Assembly: GCA_023380955.1 (NCBI GenBank)
Contig: JAMCTB010000250.1
Location: forward strand, 1 to 19,634
DNA from: Chloroflexota bacterium
GTDB lineage: Bacteria > Chloroflexota > UBA6077
Reading direction: 5' to 3'
DNA length: 19,634 nt
Under the pieces are notes generated by a model. The model searched no databases and was not told where the DNA came from. It saw only the letters and a program-made list of their open reading frames with translations. The position numbers and the translations under genes were made by a program. The stretch's first letter is position 1. Each line of letters starts with the position of its first letter. Of this stretch, positions 14,443-19,634 are shown piece after piece.

Positions 14443-16110
14443 TCACGCTAGTCGAGCAGGGGCGGTCCCCCGGGCTGGATAGGCGCGGCCGACAGCAGCC
14501 TGCAGGTCTTCCTCGCCGGGCTCTATCATCTCCACCACGTCGTCGAAACTGAACCGGGCCAGGGTGGCCCGCAACATGTCGGCCATCCGGACCACCTCTT
14601 CGGCCTGGGCCGACATCTCCTCCACCCGCGACGCTACCTCATCGCAGGAGGCGCTGACCTGGTCTGTAGCACTGCTGGCCTCCTCGCTCAGACCGGCCAC
14701 TCTCTCGATCGCCCCTTTTACCTGCCGGCTGGAGGTGGCGATCTCCCTGACTGCGGCCGTGGACCCTCTGACAGTGGAGGACTCCGAGTGGATCAGGGAG
14801 ACAACTTGCCCGGCCGCTCCTTCCATCTCCCGAACCGCTGAGTCAATGGCGGTTATCCGATCGACGGTGACGCCGATGGCTGACATGATGTTGTCCAGTG
14901 CCGTGCCCGATTCCTCCGTCACCCGCGACCCCGCATCTATCTCGATCCTTCCACGCTGCATGGCCGCCACAGCCTCTTGTACCGCGGCCTGAACCTGGCC
15001 GATGAGGTCGGCTATCTCTTTGGTGGAGCGACTGCTCCGCTCGGCCAGCTTCCTCACCTCATCCGCCACCACCGCGAAGCCCCTTCCGTGTTCCCCTGCC
15101 CTCGCCGCTTCGATGGCAGCGTTGAGGGCCAGCAGGTTGGTTTGCGCTGCGATCTCGTCGATGGTCTCCACGATCGACCCGATGCGCTCCGAGTACTTCC
15201 GCAGCTCCTGGACGCTGGAGGCGACGACTGAGGAGCTCTCCCTGATGTCGATCATGCCCTCCGCGGTCTTTCGGACGGAGTCCGCGCCCGAGGCCGCGGC
15301 TACGGCGATCTCCTTGCCGACCGAGGAAGCCTCCCTGGAGGCAGTGGCCACCTGGGCGATGGCGGCGTTGAGTTGGGCGACAGCCGTGGAGCTTTCTTCG
15401 ATGAAGTTGGCCTGGTGTTGGGCGCCCTGGGCGATCTGATCGACAGCTCCGGCGAGTTGTTCGACGGACGCCGTGGCGTCATGGGCTACGGCGGACCCTT
15501 CGTTGGCTCGCCGCGCGACCTCCCGGATGGCAACGGAGGTCCTTCGTGTCGCCGAGTCCGTTTGGGTGGCTGAGGTGGCCAGTCGTCGGCTAGCGACGTT
15601 AAGCTGGGAAGCGCTGCCGACGACATTGCCTACCATGGCGCGAAGGGCTACCCTCATCGCGTCGATGGAGCCTCCGGCATCTGCGAGCCTGCGCACCAAA
15701 TCGTTGAAGGAGCGGGCCATGTCGCCCACCTCGTCGTTACCCCCAACGCCGACCGGCTGATTGAACACCGGTACCATTTGAGTCAAATCGCCCGAAGCTA
15801 TGGCTTGAGCGGATCGGGCCAAATCAGCGAGATCGACGTCTGCGACGCATCTGGCGGCCTCAGCGACGGTTTCGATCCTCCTGGTCATGGTCCTCCCGAG
15901 CACGAAAGCGGTGGCCACCGCGGCCAGAAGCGCGAGGGCCAGGGCAGTCATCTGAGCCAGGAGCATGGTGGTGACGGTCCGCCCGATCTCAGACTGGTAG
16001 GCAGAGCCGGTGGCTCGAAGGCACCAGACTCCGAGCCCCGCGGCCACGGTTAGCAGCAGTACCACTGCTCCAAGGCCCAGTGTCAGCTTGTGTCTAATGG
16101 TAAGTCTCAC
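14443..16110 (-). CDS. Methyl-accepting chemotaxis protein with minimal extracellular loop
   Basis: Chemoreceptor-type signalling protein of 555 residues. Two membrane helices (about 9-31 and 47-71) are separated by only about 15 residues, so there is no periplasmic ligand-binding domain. A HAMP region follows (about 72-145), then a long coiled-coil signalling domain. Its hairpin tip is intact: [43 protein letters not shown] (about 317-359), the region that contacts CheA and CheW. GTG 16110 is the start because AAAGGAG (16117-16123, complement) lies 6 bases upstream. It is the only minus-strand gene and no che genes are nearby. It might sense membrane or cytoplasmic cues such as redox state or energy status; this is inference. 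Confidence 0.93.
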   Translation of the reverse strand: MRLTIRHKLTLGLGAVVLLLTVAAGLGVWCLRATGSAYQSEIGRTVTTMLLAQMTALALALLAAVATAFVLGRTMTRRIETVAEAARCVADVDLADLARSAQAIASGDLTQMVPVFNQPVGVGGNDEVGDMARSFNDLVRRLADAGGSIDAMRVALRAMVGNVVGSASQLNVASRRLATSATQTDSATRRTSVAIREVARRANEGSAVAHDATASVEQLAGAVDQIAQGAQHQANFIEESSTAVAQLNAAIAQVATASREASSVGKEIAVAAASGADSVRKTAEGMIDIRESSSVVASSVQELRKYSERIGSIVETIDEIAAQTNLLALNAAIEAARAGEHGRGFAVVADEVRKLAERSSRSTKEIADLIGQVQAAVQEAVAAMQRGRIEIDAGSRVTEESGTALDNIMSAIGVTVDRITAIDSAVREMEGAAGQVVSLIHSESSTVRGSTAAVREIATSSRQVKGAIERVAGLSEEASSATDQVSASCDEVASRVEEMSAQAEEVVRMADMLRATLARFSFDDVVEMIEPGEEDLQAAVGRAYPARGTAPARLA

Positions 16111-16291
16111 GGTGTACTCCTTTCGGGCCGCCTCCGCAGATAGGAATAGTGGTCCGAGCGTAAAGCGTTCTCAGGCCGTGCGTCGCGGAAGGCGAGCGGT
16201 GCGCGCCCCTGGGCGACCTCAACGAAAAGGCCTGGGACGGCCTCGCCATAGAGATAATCGTCAGCTAGGCGGTGGAACTTTAGCCCTTATC

Positions 16292-16341
16292 AAAATGAGT
16301 TGGGACATCAAGTGAGCAATCACTCAAGACCTGCTCATTTT
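16292..16341. promoter_or_regulatory. Operator-like palindrome 1 nested in inverted repeat AAAATGAG/CTCATTTT
   Basis: TCAAGTGAGCAATCACTCAA (16308-16327) is an imperfect dyad with half-sites AGTGA and TCACT. It is flanked at nearly equal distance by AAAATGAG (16292-16299) and its exact complement CTCATTTT (16334-16341). The core matches the second palindrome at 16416-16435. TetR-family operators often have this form; no TetR gene is in the window. Confidence 0.5.
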
Positions 16342-16360
16342 AGTTGAATTGGGAAGTGGT

Positions 16361-16370
16361 GACACGTGTC
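16361..16370. promoter_or_regulatory. Perfect palindrome GACACGTGTC upstream of -35
   Basis: A 10-bp perfect palindrome ending 6 bases before the -35 hexamer at 16377. The position suits an activator or repressor site. Confidence 0.4.
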
Positions 16371-16376
16371 GAATTA

Positions 16377-16404
16377 TTGACAGGGGGCCGTGCACGAGTA
16401 CAAT
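16377..16404 (+). promoter_or_regulatory. Strong sigma70-type promoter for SPW gene
   Basis: TTGACA (16377-16382, full consensus) and TACAAT (16399-16404, five of six) are 16 bases apart. Transcription would start near 16411, about 113 bases before the SPW start and just before palindrome 2. Confidence 0.75.
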
Positions 16405-16415
16405 GTGCATCGTGA

Positions 16416-16435
16416 TCAAGTGAGCGCTCACTTTA
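16416..16435. promoter_or_regulatory. Operator-like palindrome 2 at the transcription start
   Basis: AAGTGAGCGCTCACTT (16418-16433) is a perfect 16-bp palindrome, and its first ten-base block TCAAGTGAGC is shared with palindrome 1, 108 bases upstream. It covers about +5 to +25 of the predicted transcript, the expected place for a repressor that blocks the promoter at 16377-16404. Confidence 0.6.
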
Positions 16436-16467
16436 GCGGGAGAGGCGGCGGGGAGGTCGCCGGCCAC

Positions 16468-16527
16468 ATGAACAGGGGCGACGGCGGGGTCGCCAAATCA
16501 AATTACTTGATAGAGGTGGCAACATGA
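16468..16527 (+). CDS. Possible 19-residue leader peptide overlapping SPW start
   Basis: ATG 16468 opens a short frame, MNRGDGGVAKSNYLIEVAT, whose TGA overlaps the SPW start codon as ATGA. GGGAGG (16451-16456) lies upstream at a slightly long distance. The arrangement would allow translational coupling, but nothing in the peptide is recognisable and it could be chance. Confidence 0.25.
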   Translation: MNRGDGGVAKSNYLIEVAT

Positions 16528-16877
16528 AGGCTTGGACTAGGTGGCAGGAGTGGGTCAATCTGGTGGCAGGTGCGTGGGTCTTCGTTTCCCCGTGGATCCT
16601 GGGGTTCTCTCAAAACTCGGCGGCATCGTGGACCGCCTGGGTTATGGGCGTCCTCCTGGTGGTGGTGGCCCTCTGGGCTCTGGCGGCGCCGGTCTCGACG
16701 GCCGCGGTGTGGATCGTCGGTGCGCTGGGTGTGCTGGTATTCCTTTCCCCCTGGGTTCTCAGTTTTGCGGGCGTGGCCAACCCAGCCTGGAACGCGTGGA
16801 TCGCTGGGGTGGTGGTAGCCGTGGCGGCGGTGTGGGACCTGGCGCAGCCGAGGGGCGTCGGCTCGCAGACGGCGTAA
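16524..16877 (+). CDS. SPW-repeat membrane protein
   Basis: A 117-residue membrane protein with four hydrophobic helices in two repeats. Each repeat carries the SPW motif: WVNLVAGAWVFVSPWILGF (about 10-28) and VGALGVLVFLSPWVLSF (about 71-87), and each is followed by a W-A-W-x-x-G helix. This is the SPW family (PF03779), whose function is unknown. ATG 16524 is preceded by GAGGTGG. It stands alone behind a strong promoter flanked by operator-like palindromes, so it is probably tightly regulated, perhaps in envelope stress; that role is inference. Confidence 0.88.
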   Translation: MKAWTRWQEWVNLVAGAWVFVSPWILGFSQNSAASWTAWVMGVLLVVVALWALAAPVSTAAVWIVGALGVLVFLSPWVLSFAGVANPAWNAWIAGVVVAVAAVWDLAQPRGVGSQTA

Positions 16878-16925
16878 GTCTCCTGGTTACTGGCCGGCGA
16901 GCCCCTGAAGCGGTCGTGCCGGCAC

Positions 16926-16957
16926 GGGGTCGGGAGGGCCTGTTGCCTCCCGACCCC
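16926..16957 (+). terminator. Terminator-like hairpin after SPW gene, 12-bp perfect stem
   Basis: GGGGTCGGGAGG (16926-16937) pairs with CCTCCCGACCCC (16946-16957) over an 8-base loop, 49 bases past the stop. The sequence after it (GGATCATTTCT) has a modest T-content, making this the most terminator-like of the hairpins here. Confidence 0.65.
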
Positions 16958-16985
16958 GGATCATTTCTGAACCACGGCGGGGGTG

Positions 16986-17065
16986 AAACCCGCGGGGTCT
17001 CGGGGGATCAAGGTGCGCCGCTACAGGACCACAAGCCAAAGACCCCGCGGGTTTGGTCACCTTGA
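16986..17065 (+). promoter_or_regulatory. Structured leader of radical SAM gene with two competing or pseudoknotted helices
   Basis: AAACCCGCGGGGTCT (16986-17000) is exactly complementary to AGACCCCGCGGGTTT (17040-17054), a 15-bp helix with a 39-base loop. Inside the loop TCAAGGTG (17008-17015) is complementary to CACCTTGA (17058-17065), just past the first helix and 6 bases before the AGGAGG at 17072-17077. The two helices cross, so they form a pseudoknot or alternate. This layout could control ribosome access. It matches no riboswitch I know. Confidence 0.45.
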
Positions 17066-17086
17066 GTGAGTAGGAGGAATGCGGAC

Positions 17087-18676
17087 ATGACGATCGATCA
17101 GAACCACGGCAACGGCAAGATCCACAGCAACGGCAATGGCAATATCCAAAGCAACGGTAACGGTAGGGTGCACAAGAACGGAAGCGGCAACGGCAAAGCC
17201 GCCGGCACGATGGCCTGGCTCTCCCAGCGCGCCACGGAGTACGTCATCGGCGAGCTACTCGCCGGTCTGGCCAAGGCGCCGGAAAGCAGTTACGGGCAGC
17301 TGGCGGGGATGCTGGAGAAGATCTCTGGCGACGACGAAAACAAGCTCATGGTCACCCACTGGGTGCAACAGTTCCTTTCGCCGGGCCAGCCGGGCGCGGC
17401 GTGGCTCAAGCACCTTCTGACCTCGGTCGATCCCAGCATTCGGAAGCGCTCGCTGGGTCGGTTCATCGCGCAGATAGCCTTCAGGCACGGCTTACCGGTT
17501 CGGCAGCTCGACGACGGGCGGGAGATCCCGGTGCCGGCGACGGTGATTATCAGCCCTACGATGCGCTGCAATCTGCGCTGCGTGGGGTGCTACGCCGGTA
17601 ACTACACGAAGCAGGACGATCTCACGGAAGAGGAGGTGGTCAGGGTCATCGGGGAGGCTCGGGAGCTTGGCACCCGCTTCTTCGTGATCACCGGCGGGGA
17701 GCCCTTCATCTACGAGCCCCTCTTCGACATCGTTAAGGAGTTCGACGACTGCTTCTTCCAGGTCTACACCAGCGGCCACCTGCTGACCGAGCAGAAGGCC
17801 AGGCAGATCGTGGAGCTCGGCAACATGGTTCCCGCCATCAGCATCGAGGGGTTCGAGGCGGACACGGACTGGCGCCGGGGGCCGGGAGGGTTCCAGCGGG
17901 TGATGCGGGCGATGGACATCCTTCGAGAGGCCAAGGCGATGTTCGCCTTCTCGGCCACCGTGACGCAGCGCAATCTGGAGACGGTGATCTCGGACGAGTT
18001 CGCCTCGCTAATGGTGGAGAAGGGCGCCCACTATGGGTGGTACTTCAGCTACATGCCCATCGGACGCTCCCCGGACTTGAGTCTGATGCCGACCCCGCAG
18101 CAGCGGAACCAGCTTCGAGAGGGGGTGATTCGCATCCGCAAGCGCTATCCCCTGCTGGTTGCTGACTTCTGGAACGATGGCCCGCTCACGGATGGCTGTC
18201 TCTCGGCCGGGCGTAACTATCTGCACATCAACAACCGAGGTGACGTGGAGCCGTGCGTCTTCCAGCACTTCGCTGTGGACAACATCAAGGAGAAGCCGTT
18301 GGCGGAGTGCCTGGCCTCGGATTTCTTCACCGCGATGAGGAAGGGCGCTCCCTATGGGAAGAACCTGCTCAGGCCGTGCCCGATCATCGATCACCCGAGG
18401 GTGCTGAGGGGACTGGTGAAGAAGTACGGGGCGAGGCCGACCCACGATGGAGCGGAGACCATCCTGACCGACGCGGTGGCTGAGCACCTGGACAACTACT
18501 CGGCTGAGCTGGCGCGGGTCATGGACCCGGTGTGGGCCAGGGAGTACCGATGGGTGGCCAGGTTTCAGGGGAGGCCCGAGTACGATTGGGGAGAGGCCGC
18601 CCAGCCGGAAGAGGCCGCTGGGATGGACGAAGCCGCCCAGCCGGAGGAAGCGTTGGCCGCGGGAAAGAGCCGCTAG
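17087..18676 (+). CDS. Radical SAM protein with SPASM-like C-terminal domain and Asn/Gly-rich N-terminus
   Basis: A 529-residue radical S-adenosylmethionine enzyme of unknown substrate. The SAM-cluster motif is C161-NLR-C165-VG-C168, followed by FVITGGEPFI (the GGEP motif). The C-terminal part has DGCLSAGRNYLHINNRGDVEPCVF and later AEC and RPCPIID cysteines, resembling a SPASM/twitch auxiliary cluster region. The first 32 residues after the start are low-complexity, with repeated NGNG units spaced by IHS, IQS and VHK. Residues 40-150 form a helical domain of unknown role. ATG 17087 has AGGAGG 9 bases upstream; the in-frame GTG 17066 precedes this site and is less likely. The C-terminus has two copies of an AAQPEEA-like repeat. 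A second radical SAM gene follows, suggesting a shared pathway. Confidence 0.85.
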   Translation: MTIDQNHGNGKIHSNGNGNIQSNGNGRVHKNGSGNGKAAGTMAWLSQRATEYVIGELLAGLAKAPESSYGQLAGMLEKISGDDENKLMVTHWVQQFLSPGQPGAAWLKHLLTSVDPSIRKRSLGRFIAQIAFRHGLPVRQLDDGREIPVPATVIISPTMRCNLRCVGCYAGNYTKQDDLTEEEVVRVIGEARELGTRFFVITGGEPFIYEPLFDIVKEFDDCFFQVYTSGHLLTEQKARQIVELGNMVPAISIEGFEADTDWRRGPGGFQRVMRAMDILREAKAMFAFSATVTQRNLETVISDEFASLMVEKGAHYGWYFSYMPIGRSPDLSLMPTPQQRNQLREGVIRIRKRYPLLVADFWNDGPLTDGCLSAGRNYLHINNRGDVEPCVFQHFAVDNIKEKPLAECLASDFFTAMRKGAPYGKNLLRPCPIIDHPRVLRGLVKKYGARPTHDGAETILTDAVAEHLDNYSAELARVMDPVWAREYRWVARFQGRPEYDWGEAAQPEEAAGMDEAAQPEEALAAGKSR

Positions 18677-18689
18677 GACAGCCTCGACG

Positions 18690-18722
18690 AGACCTCCGAG
18701 GTCTTGGAGACCTCGGAGGTCT
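18690..18722. repeat. 15-bp perfect hairpin of AGACCTC/GAGGTCT units
   Basis: AGACCTCCGAGGTCT (18690-18704) pairs perfectly with AGACCTCGGAGGTCT (18708-18722) with a 3-base loop. Each arm is itself nearly palindromic, so several foldings are possible. It lies 13 bases past the radical SAM stop. It may terminate transcription or be a dispersed palindromic repeat; no U-tract follows. Confidence 0.65.
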
Positions 18723-18805
18723 GGAGCGCTCGGGGGTCTGGGCCCGCGCTCGTGATGAGGGCGAGCGCGAACCGGGGGCTGGAAGCCCAGGGAGGGGGAG
18801 TCATC

Positions 18806-19634
18806 ATGCGTATCTTACTTGTGCAACCCGGCAACTCAACGACACTGGGGTTTCGTCAGACGGCGCTGGTGGAGCCACTCGGGCTGGAGACCGTGGCGGG
18901 GGCGTTGGCGGGGCACGAGGTGCGGCTCGTGGACCTGAGGGTGGAGGGCGACCTGGGGAGGGTGCTGGAGCGCTTCAGGCCCGAGGTGGTTGGCATCAGC
19001 TGCTCCTTCACCCTGGATAGGAACCTCACCATCGCGGAGGCCGAGGCGGCGAAGGCCAGCAACGCCCGGCCCTACGTGGTCGTGGGGGGCCACTACGCCT
19101 CGGTGAACCCGGGCGACTTCGCGCATCCGGCGATCGACGCCATAGCCGTGGGGGAGGGCGAGACCACCTTGGCCGATCTGGTGGGGAGCCTGGAGCGCGG
19201 TGAGGCCCCGCGGGGGGTGCGAGGCCTGGTGCTGAACACCCCCGAGGGGCAGCATCGGACCGGGGTTAGGAGGCTGGCCGAGAGGCTGGACGACCTGCCG
19301 ATGCCCAACAGGGGGCTGACCAGGGGCCACAGGAGGGAGTACTACCTCTTTTCCGAGAAGCCGATGGCCATGGTGGAGACGGCGCGGGGCTGCCCTTACC
19401 ACTGCAGCTTCTGCAGCGTATGGCAGTTCTACCGGGGGCGCTACCGGGCCAAGGGGCCGAGGCGGGTGGTGCGTGAGGTGGCGGCGGTGGAGGAGGAGTA
19501 CGTGCTCTTCACCGACGACAACTTTCTTGCGGACGTGGACCGCGCGAACGAGATCGGGGTGCTGCTCCTGGCGGAGGGAGTGCATCACCGCTACGCCTTC
19601 CAGGCCCGCAGCGACACCATAGTGGCCAACCCGG
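18806..19634 (+). CDS. B12-binding-domain-type radical SAM protein, 3' end outside window
   Basis: The frame is open from ATG 18806 to the window edge (276 codons). The N-terminal part (1-140) is a Rossmann-like cobalamin-binding-type domain: MRILLVQPGN, then VRLVDLRVE, VVGISCSFT, YVVVGGHYAS and DAIAVGEGETTLADLV, the order seen in class B radical SAM methylases and related enzymes. The classical DxHxxG cobalamin motif is absent, as in many class B members. The radical SAM motif follows: ETARGCPYHCSFCSVWQFY (CxxxCxxC), then VLFTDDNFLAD. AGGGGGAG precedes the start by about 6 bases. It lies 129 bases after the SPASM-type radical SAM gene. The product is unknown; methylation or C-C bond chemistry on a lipid or natural product would be typical of the family. 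Confidence 0.87.
   Translation, partial: MRILLVQPGNSTTLGFRQTALVEPLGLETVAGALAGHEVRLVDLRVEGDLGRVLERFRPEVVGISCSFTLDRNLTIAEAEAAKASNARPYVVVGGHYASVNPGDFAHPAIDAIAVGEGETTLADLVGSLERGEAPRGVRGLVLNTPEGQHRTGVRRLAERLDDLPMPNRGLTRGHRREYYLFSEKPMAMVETARGCPYHCSFCSVWQFYRGRYRAKGPRRVVREVAAVEEEYVLFTDDNFLADVDRANEIGVLLLAEGVHHRYAFQARSDTIVANP

Larger units (their letters stand above)
16111..16523. other. 413-base intergenic region between divergent chemoreceptor and SPW genes
   Basis: Nothing clearly coding except a possible 19-residue leader. The left part (16111-16290) carries the chemoreceptor ribosome site and otherwise shows no clear promoter on either strand. The right part (16290-16440) is lower in GC and full of palindromes and promoter elements, listed separately. 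Confidence 0.7.

Noticed and set aside
17087..18676. Hopanoid enzyme HpnH
   Set aside because: The SAM motif (CNLRCVGCYAG) and the SPASM-like C-terminus do not match what I recall of HpnH, so no name was given.
18690..18722. CRISPR repeat
   Set aside because: There is one palindromic unit only, with a 3-base loop and no spacer series.

Overview
The window is a dense, high-GC bacterial chromosomal segment. Almost every gene is on the + strand, with a single minus-strand gene (a chemoreceptor at 14443-16110). Shine-Dalgarno motifs, twin-arginine export, NarL-type two-component signalling and a sigma70-like promoter all mark it as bacterial. Gene content (metal/arsenic efflux, a PsrABC-like molybdoenzyme, an SPW-repeat membrane protein, paired radical SAM enzymes) would suit an anaerobic or facultative environmental bacterium, perhaps Chloroflexota-like. 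That placement is only an impression; no rRNA or marker gene is present. I see no insertion sequence, phage gene, CRISPR array or tRNA.

Region 1 (1-6780) is a metal/metalloid resistance island. It runs: end of a dicluster ferredoxin, a two-domain chromate transporter (ChrA), a 91-residue thioredoxin-like CPRC protein (ArsE-like), a CDF metal exporter, an ACR3-like arsenite permease, a TauE/SafE permease, an ArsF-like membrane-anchored CxxC protein and an ArsG-like permease with the SPCPLATN motif. ArsE, ArsF and ArsG are known as an aromatic-arsenical handling set; here they are split by CDF, ACR3 and TauE genes. Stop/start overlaps tie arsE-CDF-acr3 and arsF-arsG together.

Region 2 (6907-14373) looks like a sensor block followed by a respiratory operon. 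A small Fe-S protein, a GAF histidine kinase with four N-terminal cysteines and a NarL-type regulator precede a molybdopterin oxidoreductase (catalytic subunit, four-cluster ferredoxin, NrfD membrane anchor, TorD-type chaperone). The catalytic gene is interrupted by one in-frame TGA at codon 159, with a SECIS-like hairpin at the standard bacterial distance. It is either a selenoprotein with selenocysteine at an unusual site or a nonsense mutation or sequencing error; this is the main point of interest. The electron-acceptor or donor substrate cannot be assigned from sequence alone.

Region 3 (14398-19634) holds the convergent chemoreceptor with almost no extracellular domain, then a 413-base intergenic region with a strong promoter framed by two related palindromes that look like a repressor operator pair. 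After that come a possible leader peptide, an SPW-repeat protein, a structured leader RNA, a SPASM-type radical SAM protein with an Asn/Gly-rich N-terminus, and the start of a B12-binding-type radical SAM protein that runs off the window.

A recurring feature is that most gene groups are followed by a long perfect hairpin (10-20 bp) without a clear U-tract.
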